Of a stretch of 20,036 nucleotides of DNA, positions 14,188 through 20,036 are shown in pieces. The stretch's first letter is position 1. Each line of letters begins with the position of its first letter. Position numbers and translations under genes: made by a program. The notes beneath the pieces were generated by a model, which saw only the letters and a list, made by a program, of their open reading frames with translations, was not told the DNA's origin and made no database searches. The DNA is from Erysipelotrichaceae bacterium. GTDB taxonomy: Bacteria > Bacillota_I > Bacilli_A > Erysipelotrichales > Erysipelotrichaceae. Location: NCBI GenBank assembly GCA_024709285.1, contig JANJWY010000110.1:1-20036 (forward strand), given 5' to 3'.

Positions 14188-16470
14188 TCAGTCCCCCGCT
14201 TTCTTTACGACTTCAATCTGTCCTGTATATCCATTCACCGTGAGAATGGTACCATCTTTGATATTGCATGCCCCTTTTACAGAAACAACCGCCGGTATAT
14301 GATACTCTCTGGCAATTATCGAACTGTGAGAAAGCATGCCTCCTGATTCCGAAATAACTGCCTTGGCCTTGCTGAACAGCGGCGTCCATCCGACATCGGA
14401 ATACGGTATGATCAGAATATCGCCATGTTTAAGTTTCTCAAACTCCGATAAGCCCATCAATACCCGGGCTTCTCCGGTATAAGTGCCTAAAGATGTAGGA
14501 ATCCCTCGATATTCTTGCAACTCTTCGTTGATAACAGGTGGTTGTTGATTGCCAAAAATCAATTCAGGCAGTGTCACATCTTTTACAAGTTCGATTTGCT
14601 GCTTTCTGTCATCAATAATCTGTTGCATTTTCGTGTTCAATCCAGTTTCAACGATATTTCTGACTTCATCGTAATACAGATAGAAAATGTCCTCTGGTTG
14701 CTCAATGATGTCAGATTTAACGAAAAGTTCGCCTATTTTCAAGAAGCATGTTCTGAATCGCCCATAACCGTATGTATAAATATAACTGATTGCTTCTCTG
14801 TGAACAGCAAAGCGGCTGGTCCTTCTAAAAAGTATGCTTGTAAACCAACGTTGAATCCAAGGCAATCGAACATCTTTATAATGAACCTTATCACTGCTCT
14901 CACTCTTATGGGTTGCAGTTGTTTCAATCATTCGCTTAATGAGCTGAGGATCCTCACGCCAAGGCTTTGAAGAGAAATCATTACCGCTATCGCTAAAATG
15001 TCCGAATTGATCCAAAAACTGAATAATGTCTTGATCTAAATCTTCATGATTAATCGAATCCCGATTGGAATACTTCGAATTTAAACTTTGCAATGCCGTA
15101 TGCGGACTGTACTCAAGCGCATTGGTTCGAATATGACTCAAGTCAATGTTGCGAATGTCAATACTCGATTTTTGTAACCGGCTGGTTAACAACTTAATGT
15201 ACATCATTGCGAACAACGGCAAAATGATGTTGAAATAGACAACAGGTTTCATATCTTCAAAAATACTCTGAATTTGTTGCCAGAGTTGCTCGATGGATGA
15301 TGATTTTTGAATCGCTTCATTACTTAAACGGAATTCTCCGACTTTCTTTGATACTAAACGATTGAATTGACTTTCGACGCGGATAAAACTCAAAAAAAAC
15401 GTAAAGAAGCGCGGTAATAGTCTAATCGTTTTAGCTCCCATGTGAAATTTTGGTTTGTCGCTGCCCTCGTTCTCCAATCCCATCATCAGTTCCAAAGATT
15501 CATAGGGCATTCCCAGCTTTTCAAAAACCTTCCCAAAAGTTGCCATATTAAAATATGCACGATAGAAGAAATGACCAGTTAAAGATTCAGGTGTAATTGA
15601 GTGATTCCCGGCTAATCGAGTAAGAATATCTACCCACTGATAATTGATCAGTGTCGTGTTGACAGAGTATACCAATGGCTTAATGATTCCCGGTAACATT
15701 TCTTTGGAAATCCGGTTAGAATAAATCGCAACATCAGCAGCGGTAATCTTTCTTACCTGTAAAAAGTATAGCTTATCACCATCAAACGCCCACTCGATAT
15801 CCACGCCAGATCCATAGATTTTCGCGATTTCTTTTGTTTTGAATACGACTTCCTTAATTAAATCCCGACTGATATCTTTATAACTTGATTCCTCAAGCCA
15901 CTCTCCCCACTTGTTCACCCAACGCAGCGGCGTACTTTGATGGATGTTATCTCCTAATCCCAAATTCGCTTCAACTATGACCTCGGAAAGACCGGTCAAC
16001 GGATTCTTGCTGAAAGAAACCCCGGAATAAACAGAGTGAACCATTTCTTGAATGATCACTCCCATCTTTACGGCTTGATTGATGTTATTGTCGGTCATGT
16101 AGTTTATCAGTGATGGCGAACTTGCAGATTTCCATACTTTAATGATTGCCCTGATTACATCATCGACACCTTGAATGTTTAGGATACTTACAAACTGCCC
16201 GGCAAATGAATAAAGATCGCCATCTTCTGTATTCGCTGATGAACGTACAGCATAAAAAATGTCAGGCCGTATAATATTTGTCAACTCAGATTTGAGTTTA
16301 TCAACAGTCTTACTTTCATCAATTATAAAAGATTCTTGTGCTACCCAATCGCAAGCCCAAGATCTCGGAACATTAACTCGTGTTTTCATCAGAAATATAA
16401 GGTTTTTTGCCTTGTTCCCAATGCTGTTGCTTCTACAGGATTCATTCAACTCAACGATATATTTACTCAT
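14188..16470 (-). CDS. rifampicin-phosphotransferase-like ATP-grasp / phosphohistidine enzyme
   Basis: Such enzymes use ATP to phosphorylate a swivelling histidine and then a small molecule, releasing AMP and phosphate. In 760 residues the ATP-binding domain covers about 1-250: 'AVRSSANTEDGDLYSFAGQ' (73-91), GVSFSKNPLTG (150-160), 'VIVEANLGLGD' (164-174) and 'DIEWAFDGDKLYFLQVRKIT' (224-243). A helical middle domain (about 255-650) includes 'FSDSGNDFSSKPWREDP' and 'EQPEDIFYLYYDEV', which match the substrate domain of RPH-type enzymes. The histidine domain (about 660-760) has SGGMLSHSSIIAREYHIPAVV with the catalytic His at about 715. The PEP/pyruvate TIM barrel of PpsA and PpdK is absent. ATG at 16470 with GGAGG six bases upstream (a TTG lies two codons earlier). 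It ends 1 nt before the PlsY-like gene. The substrate is unknown; rifamycin resistance is not implied. Confidence 0.88.
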   Translation of the reverse strand: MSKYIVELNESCRSNSIGNKAKNLIFLMKTRVNVPRSWACDWVAQESFIIDESKTVDKLKSELTNIIRPDIFYAVRSSANTEDGDLYSFAGQFVSILNIQGVDDVIRAIIKVWKSASSPSLINYMTDNNINQAVKMGVIIQEMVHSVYSGVSFSKNPLTGLSEVIVEANLGLGDNIHQSTPLRWVNKWGEWLEESSYKDISRDLIKEVVFKTKEIAKIYGSGVDIEWAFDGDKLYFLQVRKITAADVAIYSNRISKEMLPGIIKPLVYSVNTTLINYQWVDILTRLAGNHSITPESLTGHFFYRAYFNMATFGKVFEKLGMPYESLELMMGLENEGSDKPKFHMGAKTIRLLPRFFTFFLSFIRVESQFNRLVSKKVGEFRLSNEAIQKSSSIEQLWQQIQSIFEDMKPVVYFNIILPLFAMMYIKLLTSRLQKSSIDIRNIDLSHIRTNALEYSPHTALQSLNSKYSNRDSINHEDLDQDIIQFLDQFGHFSDSGNDFSSKPWREDPQLIKRMIETTATHKSESSDKVHYKDVRLPWIQRWFTSILFRRTSRFAVHREAISYIYTYGYGRFRTCFLKIGELFVKSDIIEQPEDIFYLYYDEVRNIVETGLNTKMQQIIDDRKQQIELVKDVTLPELIFGNQQPPVINEELQEYRGIPTSLGTYTGEARVLMGLSEFEKLKHGDILIIPYSDVGWTPLFSKAKAVISESGGMLSHSSIIAREYHIPAVVSVKGACNIKDGTILTVNGYTGQIEVVKKAGD

Positions 16471-16518
16471 AGACAACCTCCATGAGATTCTTACAAATAA
16501 ATTGATTCCCGCAATATG

Positions 16519-16524
16519 ATTATA
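16519..16524 (-). promoter_or_regulatory. possible internal promoter (-10 only) before the phosphotransferase gene
   Basis: TATAAT on the minus strand within a very AT-rich 103-base gap between the SDR gene and the phosphotransferase gene. No convincing -35 and no terminator are seen in the gap, so the SDR may also be co-transcribed. Confidence 0.35.
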
Positions 16525-16573
16525 TTTATCTTATCATTATTAATATTCTTTAACAATAAACAAACTTGAATCG

Positions 16574-17569
16574 TCATCCAAAGTATTTTTTAATCAACTC
16601 TTTATTTTGACTTCGTATGGCAATTCGAGGTTCCGATTTAGAATTAAGATTGGATAATATCAGATATGAAAAAACACTGGACATTTTCTTCTGAATGACC
16701 GGCACATGATTCCTCAGATACTCATAATAACTTTCTAACGAATCGCTGCGGAAATCGATAATGTCATTTAATTCATCCCCATCCATATAAAAACCGCAAT
16801 GAAAGTTGCGCTTCGCAAATCCTTTTTCATCCAAGTGTTTGTAATTAAGGCCATATATTTCAAAACAGTGTTGGAGTAACTCGCGATATGAACATCGGCA
16901 TGTCTCTCCTCCGCCCAAATTGAAAATCTTTCCTTGAAGTTGATCTTTTTTAGTAAGTCCTAAAACAAAAGCTCTTGCTGTGTCTCTGGCACTGGCAATC
17001 TCAATCTTGGTTTCTAAAGGCATATGAAACATCAGAGGATCTATGCGAGGTGTATCCATGATTGCGGAAAGACGAAATATCGTATACTCAATTCCGCTGG
17101 CAATGATCATATCTTCGGTCATCTTCTTGACTTGAGCATAATAGTCCCCTTGACTGAATTTAACCGGATCACCCAATCTTATTTGATAATCCTCAACCCG
17201 ATCACCATAAACGCTGATCGATGAGGCAAACATTATAAAGCCATGTCCATATTCTTTGATAGCGTCAACAATGTTTTTAGTACCCTCGAAATTAACTTTA
17301 TATGTCTTCTTAGGATCTCGATCAGCCAATGGCGGAATAACTCCGGCTAAATGTATAATCGCGTCTTGATTTTTGCAGACTTCGAAAACAGCTTTGCGAT
17401 CCGTCACATTCCCATAAATAACAGAAACAGTATCATTATAGTTTTTGAGCTGATCAACATTCTTCTTTGTCTTAAGCTCAAAAACTGTCACATCGTGGCC
17501 TTGTTCAATCAGTAACGGTACGGCATGATGCCCAACAGCTCCGCAGGCACCTGTGAGAAGCACTTTCAA
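16574..17569 (-). CDS. extended SDR (NAD-dependent epimerase/dehydratase family)
   Basis: A 331-residue NAD(P)-dependent oxidoreductase or epimerase, probably acting on a nucleotide sugar or similar. It shows the dinucleotide loop TGACGAVG (about 6-13), 'IIHLAGVIPPL' (about 71-81), active site Y-A-Q-V-K (YxxxK, about 148-152) with the upstream serine in ASSISVYG, 'FRLSAI' and 'FNLGGGE'. The start chosen is a TTG at 17569: it gives the canonical beta-1 sequence L/M-K-V-L-L-T-G directly, GAGG lies 7 bases upstream, and a longer open frame would run back through tRNA-Lys. A GTG two codons later is the alternative. It lies 103 bases upstream of the phosphotransferase gene on the same strand with no terminator between, so it may be the first gene of that unit. 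The C-terminal 60 residues are not family-typical. Confidence 0.88.
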   Translation of the reverse strand: MKVLLTGACGAVGHHAVPLLIEQGHDVTVFELKTKKNVDQLKNYNDTVSVIYGNVTDRKAVFEVCKNQDAIIHLAGVIPPLADRDPKKTYKVNFEGTKNIVDAIKEYGHGFIMFASSISVYGDRVEDYQIRLGDPVKFSQGDYYAQVKKMTEDMIIASGIEYTIFRLSAIMDTPRIDPLMFHMPLETKIEIASARDTARAFVLGLTKKDQLQGKIFNLGGGETCRCSYRELLQHCFEIYGLNYKHLDEKGFAKRNFHCGFYMDGDELNDIIDFRSDSLESYYEYLRNHVPVIQKKMSSVFSYLILSNLNSKSEPRIAIRSQNKELIKKYFG

Positions 17570-17587
17570 ACGACCACCTCTACCTAG

Positions 17588-17593
17588 ATTATA
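17588..17593 (-). promoter_or_regulatory. -10 element of the SDR gene
   Basis: TATAAT on the minus strand, about 19 bases before the TTG start. The -35 position falls in the T-rich tail of the preceding terminator and is poor (CTTTTT). Confidence 0.45.
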
Positions 17594-17608
17594 CACTATT
17601 GAGGTAAA

Positions 17609-17633
17609 TAAAAAAGATTGCTTGTGCAATCTT
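17609..17633 (-). terminator. intrinsic terminator after tRNA-Lys
   Basis: Minus strand AAGATTGC-ACAA-GCAATCTT, an 8-bp perfect stem, followed by TTTTA. It separates the tRNA from the SDR gene. Confidence 0.9.
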
Positions 17634-17643
17634 GTTTTGATCA

Positions 17644-17719
17644 TGGTGTCCCCTGGGGGATTCGAACCCTCGACCCACTGATTAAGAGTCAGTTGCTCTA
17701 CCAACTGAGCTAAGGAGAC
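17644..17719 (-). tRNA. tRNA-Lys (anticodon CTT)
   Basis: 76 bases with encoded CCA. The acceptor stem GTCTCCT pairs with AGGGGAC (one G-U), the D-arm is TAGCTCAGTTGGTAGAGC, the anticodon loop is CTCTTAA on ACTGA/TCAGT, and the T-arm has GGGTTCGAATCCC. It reads AAG. It has its own promoter and terminator, and its 5' part is duplicated in the neighbouring pseudo-tRNA. Confidence 0.96.
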
Positions 17720-17732
17720 ATTGTGCCTTATG

Positions 17733-17761
17733 ATTATAACCTCAAACACCATAAAAATCAA
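17733..17761 (-). promoter_or_regulatory. promoter of tRNA-Lys
   Basis: TTGATT (17761-17756), 17 bases, then TATAAT (17738-17733) on the minus strand, starting a few bases before the tRNA. Confidence 0.8.
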
Positions 17762-17824
17762 CCTAAATGTATACGATTCCCAGAATTGACTTCTATAATT
17801 GATATCCCCTCAAATACCACAAAA

Positions 17825-17848
17825 TAAAAATCACCTCGAAAGGTGGTT
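17825..17848 (-). terminator. terminator of the degraded tRNA unit
   Basis: Minus strand AACCACCT-TTCG-AGGTGATT then TTTA. It is the duplicate of the hairpin at 18105-18128 but carries a C-A mismatch in the stem. Confidence 0.75.
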
Positions 17849-17858
17849 GATATTTTCA

Positions 17859-17934
17859 TGGTGACCCGTACGGGATTTGAACCCGTGAATGCATGCGTGA
17901 GAGGCATGTGAGTTAACCGTTTCTCCAACGGGCC
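17859..17934 (-). tRNA. tRNA-Glu (anticodon CTC)
   Basis: 76 bases with encoded CCA. The acceptor stem GGCCCGT pairs with ACGGGTC (one G-U), and the anticodon loop is CTCTCAC on CATGC/GCATG. It differs from the second tRNA-Glu (18139-18214) by two bases: C for T at the first anticodon position, which converts TTC to CTC, and A for G in the T-loop. All stems are intact, so it could be functional and read GAG. It lies 3 bases downstream of a pseudo-tRNA and shares its promoter. Confidence 0.9.
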
Positions 17935-17937
17935 AAA

Positions 17938-18013
17938 AGACGCTTGAAACAGGATTCGAACCTGTGACCAACCGGTTAACAGCCGATTGCTTTATATACT
18001 GAGCTAAGAAGAC
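17938..18013 (-). pseudogene. chimeric tRNA pseudogene (tRNA-Lys 5' part, tRNA-Asn 3' part)
   Basis: The 5' end (GTCTTCTTAGCTCAGT) follows tRNA-Lys, and the rest follows tRNA-Asn, including an anticodon loop CTGTTAA (GTT). The switch falls inside TAGCTCAGT, which both parents share. The acceptor halves GTCTTCT and TTCAAGC do not pair at four of seven positions. The D-loop GG is lost (CAGTATATAAAGC), and the CCA end is replaced by TCT. It cannot make a normal tRNA but retains an intact promoter. Confidence 0.9.
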
Positions 18014-18026
18014 ATTGTGCTCTTTG

Positions 18027-18055
18027 ATTATAGTCTCAACCACCATAAAAATCAA
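18027..18055 (-). promoter_or_regulatory. promoter of the pseudo-tRNA/tRNA-Glu(CTC) unit
   Basis: TTGATT (18055-18050), 17 bases, then TATAAT (18032-18027) on the minus strand. It is a copy of the tRNA-Lys promoter with both boxes unchanged. Confidence 0.8.
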
Positions 18056-18104
18056 TCCACACATCTTTGATTTGGCTATTTGATGATCAATAAATATAAC
18101 TAAA

Positions 18105-18128
18105 TAAAAATCACCTCGAAAGGTGATT
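18105..18128 (-). terminator. terminator of the Asn-Glu(TTC) tRNA unit
   Basis: Minus strand AATCACCT-TTCG-AGGTGATT, an 8-bp perfect stem with a UUCG loop, followed by a T-run (TTTTTA including the stem end). Confidence 0.88.
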
Positions 18129-18138
18129 GATATTTTCA

Positions 18139-18214
18139 TGGTGACCCGTACGGGATTCGAACCCGTGAATGCATGCGTGAAAGGCATGTGAGTTAACCGT
18201 TTCTCCAACGGGCC
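18139..18214 (-). tRNA. tRNA-Glu (anticodon TTC)
   Basis: 76 bases with encoded CCA. The acceptor stem GGCCCGT pairs with ACGGGTC, the anticodon loop is CTTTCAC on CATGC/GCATG, and the T-arm has GGGTTCGAATCCC. The main glutamate tRNA of the pair; it lies 3 bases after tRNA-Asn in one transcript. Confidence 0.96.
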
Positions 18215-18217
18215 AAC

Positions 18218-18293
18218 TGGCGCCTGAAACAGGACTCGAACCTGTGACCAACCGGTTAACAGCCGGTTGCTCTACCTACTGAGCTATTCAGGC
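18218..18293 (-). tRNA. tRNA-Asn (anticodon GTT)
   Basis: 76 bases with encoded CCA. The acceptor stem GCCTGAA pairs with TTCAGGC, the discriminator is G, the D-arm is TAGCTCAGTAGGTAGAGC, the anticodon loop is CTGTTAA on ACCGG/CCGGT, and the T-arm has AGGTTCGAGTCCT. First gene of the Asn-Glu unit. Confidence 0.96.
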
Positions 18294-18305
18294 AAGTGCT
18301 TATAA

Positions 18306-18334
18306 AATATAACATAAACACTTCATTTTTTCAA
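18306..18334 (-). promoter_or_regulatory. promoter of the tRNA-Asn/tRNA-Glu unit
   Basis: TTGAAA (18334-18329), 17 bases, then TATATT (18311-18306) on the minus strand, about 12 bases before the tRNA. Confidence 0.75.
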
Positions 18335-18346
18335 TACTATTTATTC

Positions 18347-18372
18347 AAAAAGTAACGGTGTTAAATTACCGT
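18347..18372 (-). terminator. weak possible terminator after the MATE gene
   Basis: Minus strand ACGGT, 8 bases, ACCGT, then TACTTTTT. The stem is only 5 bp and overlaps the stop codon. No better terminator is seen before tRNA-Asn. Confidence 0.28.
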
Positions 18373-19737
18373 CGATTCTTTCTGAAGAGTAAGATTCTTT
18401 ACCCATTTCTCCTTCTTAACAAGCCAATATGAGAATGAAAGCTTAATAAAATCCGTACTTTGACCCGCTATATATAAAACATAGATAGGATATTTTGTCA
18501 GATAAGCAAAGGCGAAGACTACCGGTATATTGACAAACCACATAAAACCAGAGTCCATTAAGAACGTTGACTTTGTGTCTCCTCCAGCCCTTAAAATAAA
18601 ATAGCACTGGGCTGTCCCCATATAGATCCAAAACATAAGTGACATGATCCTCAAGACATTTTGCGAGATACTTCGAGCTTCATCAGAGACATTATAGAAG
18701 TAGGGAACAATAAATGAAGAAGCAAACATCAATATCGCAAAGCACATAGCAAGAAAAACACTGAACCCCAACATTCGGTATCCATTGGCTCGTCCGGTTT
18801 CAAGGTCATTTGCTCCTAAAGGTTGAGAAATCATGACTGTCGATGCTACCGCCATACCACCAAACAGCGTAAAGAACAAATCGGCAGTCGTACCGGCAAT
18901 TGACATACCTGAGATGACCTCAGGTCCTCGCGTCGCATAAAACTTAAACAATGTTGCCATACCACTTGCCCAGAAGAACTCATTTACTGCCAGCGGCGCA
19001 GCTTTTATTGATACGTTCTTGACAATCATTTTTGAAACATGGAACAATTGTGAAATCTTGGTGGAGAAAGCGAATGCTTTGACTTTCATTACAGCCAACA
19101 GAATTGCCAGTTCTACAACACGTGCAATAATGGTAGCATAGGCAGCCCCGGCAACACCCATCGCCGGAAAGCCAAAGTGACCAAAGATGAACACATAGTT
19201 AAATACGGCATTCGTCAAGACGGATATGATACCGGCGTAAAGTGGTATTTTGGTTTCGCCGGTAGAACGCATCGCACTTGTCATTGCCAAGGTGAGTCCT
19301 AGCGGCAGTAAAGAGAATGATGCTACAGTCATATACTTTATTCCTTCAGAAACGATTCCGACATCCGAAGTGAAGTATTGAATTCCCCATTCCGGTTTCA
19401 GAAATCCCAGAGCAAAGAAAGGCAGGATAACTAAGTATGCACTGAGGATAGAGAATCTAAATGACTGTTTCATGTGCTCTTCATCTTTTGCACCGAGATA
19501 TTGAGCAATGAAGATTCCGGCAGCAGCCAAAATCCCAAATGTGGCGAAGAATGCGATCATGTAGAAGCGGTTGGTTGCGGCTACACCTCCAAGTGAAGCA
19601 TCTCCCAATTGACCGACCATAAGATTATCGACTAAGTTAACGGAACTGGTAATCAACTGTTGAAGCATTAAAGGAACTGCGATTTTCAGCACATCCTTGT
19701 AAAACTGTTTTGGGCCGATAAACTTTCTGTATCTCAT
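18361..19737 (-). CDS. MATE-family multidrug/organic-cation exporter
   Basis: A cation-coupled antiporter of the cytoplasmic membrane. At 458 residues it has the usual MATE length, with about 12 hydrophobic spans in two halves. The N-terminal half shows 'LKIAVPLMLQQLITSSVNLVDNLMVGQLG' (about 17-45), which is diagnostic for the NorM/DinF-like group, followed by 'AAGIFIAQYLGAKDEEHMKQSF'. The repeat half shows 'AVNEFFWASGMATLFKFYA' and 'STVMISQPLGANDLETGRANGYRM', the mirrored motif of the second half. ATG at 19737 with AAGAGG upstream. No clear promoter lies between the tRNA terminator and the ATG, so it may depend on read-through from the tRNA-Ile/Ala transcript. Substrate unknown. Confidence 0.94.
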   Translation of the reverse strand: MRYRKFIGPKQFYKDVLKIAVPLMLQQLITSSVNLVDNLMVGQLGDASLGGVAATNRFYMIAFFATFGILAAAGIFIAQYLGAKDEEHMKQSFRFSILSAYLVILPFFALGFLKPEWGIQYFTSDVGIVSEGIKYMTVASFSLLPLGLTLAMTSAMRSTGETKIPLYAGIISVLTNAVFNYVFIFGHFGFPAMGVAGAAYATIIARVVELAILLAVMKVKAFAFSTKISQLFHVSKMIVKNVSIKAAPLAVNEFFWASGMATLFKFYATRGPEVISGMSIAGTTADLFFTLFGGMAVASTVMISQPLGANDLETGRANGYRMLGFSVFLAMCFAILMFASSFIVPYFYNVSDEARSISQNVLRIMSLMFWIYMGTAQCYFILRAGGDTKSTFLMDSGFMWFVNIPVVFAFAYLTKYPIYVLYIAGQSTDFIKLSFSYWLVKKEKWVKNLTLQKESTVI

Positions 19738-19753
19738 AATGACCTCTTCTATT

Positions 19754-19781
19754 TAAAAAATGCGATGGAAGCCCATCGCAT
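19754..19781 (-). terminator. intrinsic terminator after tRNA-Ala
   Basis: Minus strand ATGCGATGG-GCTT-CCATCGCAT, a 9-bp perfect stem, followed by TTTTTT. It lies 13 bases after the tRNA-Ala CCA and 17 bases before the MATE ATG. Confidence 0.92.
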
Positions 19782-19793
19782 GTTTCGTGTAAA

Positions 19794-19869
19794 TGGTGGA
19801 GCTTATCGGGCTCGAACCGATGACCCCCTGCGTGCAAGGCAGGTGCTCTCCCAACTGAGCTAAAACCCC
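19794..19869 (-). tRNA. tRNA-Ala (anticodon TGC)
   Basis: 76 bases with encoded CCA. The acceptor stem GGGGTTT pairs with AAGCTCC and contains the G3-U70 pair that identifies alanine tRNA. The anticodon loop is CTTGCAC on CCTGC/GCAGG, and the T-arm has CGGTTCGAGCCCG. Second gene of the Ile-Ala transcript, 20 bases after tRNA-Ile. Confidence 0.97.
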
Positions 19870-19879
19870 ATGTATATCA

Positions 19880-19979
<100 letters not shown>

Positions 19980-19987
19980 GCCATATA

Positions 19988-20016
19988 AATATACCATTTA
20001 CTGAAGTGGTTGTCAA
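19988..20016 (-). promoter_or_regulatory. strong promoter of the tRNA-Ile/tRNA-Ala unit
   Basis: TTGACA (20016-20011), 17 bases, then TATATT (19993-19988) on the minus strand. It sits directly before tRNA-Ile, so the pair is transcribed independently of any rRNA operon. Confidence 0.85.
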
Positions 20017-20036
20017 CAACTTAAGAGTAATTTATA

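Larger units (their letters stand above)
17704..18057. repeat. duplicated tRNA-Lys 5' part plus promoter (offset 294)
   Basis: The stretch 17704-17763 (start of tRNA-Lys, promoter -10 and -35) recurs at 17998-18057 with about a dozen differences, including identical TTGATT and TATAAT boxes. The second copy drives the pseudo-tRNA. Feature limits enclose both copies. Confidence 0.85.
17811..18293. repeat. tandem duplication of a tRNA-Asn/tRNA-Glu/terminator unit (offset 280)
   Basis: Units 17811-18013 and 18091-18293 align base for base at a fixed offset of 280 across the terminator, the tRNA-Glu gene, the spacer and most of tRNA-Asn. The right-hand unit (first transcribed) is intact. The left-hand unit has a pseudo-tRNA in place of Asn and a changed Glu anticodon. 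Similarity stops near the 5' end of the Asn gene, where the left unit switches to tRNA-Lys-like sequence. Confidence 0.93.

Noticed and set aside
14188..16470. Phosphoenolpyruvate synthase or pyruvate phosphate dikinase
   Set aside because: The PEP/pyruvate-binding TIM barrel is absent; the protein ends after the phosphohistidine domain, as in RPH-type enzymes.
17831..18208. Long minus-strand reading frame across the tRNA cluster
   Set aside because: It is made of tRNA and terminator sequence repeated at an offset of 280, has no ribosome site, and is not a protein gene.
17811..18293. CRISPR-like or other short-spacer repeats
   Set aside because: The repeats are a tandem duplication of tRNA genes and their terminator, fully explained by tRNA sequence.

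Overview
The window is about 20 kb of chromosome from a low-to-moderate-GC Gram-positive bacterium (Bacillota; Erysipelotrichia-, Bacilli- or Clostridia-like, which I cannot narrow further). The grounds are AGGAGG-type ribosome sites before most genes, sigma-A-like promoters, intrinsic terminators with U-tracts, CCA encoded in every intact tRNA gene, TGA used as a stop, and lipoproteins with an L-T-G-C lipobox. Every supported gene is on the minus strand, so transcription runs from high to low coordinates. No rRNA, CRISPR array, insertion sequence or phage gene was seen, and no gene-free stretch exceeds 300 bases.

In transcription order: (1) 19.99-19.75 kb holds tRNA-Ile(GAT) and tRNA-Ala(TGC) behind a strong promoter, with a terminator. 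(2) 19.74-18.36 kb is a MATE-family exporter. (3) 18.33-17.64 kb is a rearranged tRNA cluster: Asn(GTT)-Glu(TTC), then a degraded copy of that pair (a chimeric Lys/Asn pseudo-tRNA followed by Glu(CTC)), then Lys(CTT). (4) 17.57-11.77 kb is a tightly packed block: an extended SDR, a rifampicin-phosphotransferase-like ATP-grasp/phosphohistidine enzyme without a PEP barrel domain, a divergent PlsY-like membrane protein lacking several canonical active-site motifs, and an ABC exporter ATPase with its ABC-2 permease. The last four genes are 1-4 nt apart, so this is the best candidate for an undescribed functional unit. (5) 11.69-6.41 kb is a branched-chain-amino-acid-type ABC uptake operon, livK-livH-livM-livG-livF, ending in a CBS-CBS-ACT sensor. 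A 13-bp hairpin after livK could set the excess of binding protein. (6) 6.4-5.46 kb carries a Cof-type HAD phosphatase and tRNA-Leu(TAG).

(7) 5.44-4.28 kb is an AT-rich fic gene (class II Fic, wHTH C-terminus) with a TTGACA-17-TATGAT promoter embedded in two tandem palindromes spaced 40 bp, which looks autoregulated. (8) 4.11-3.59 kb is a lipoprotein with its own promoter and terminator. (9) 3.53-0 kb is a potassium-uptake operon: a small TPR-like protein, two separate TrkA-like subunits (one with an altered nucleotide-binding loop), an unlisted 30-residue single-span membrane peptide, TrkH, and the start of an OB-fold-like protein cut by the window edge. The peptide is joined to trkA and trkH by ATGA overlaps at both ends, so it probably belongs to the Trk complex or its assembly.
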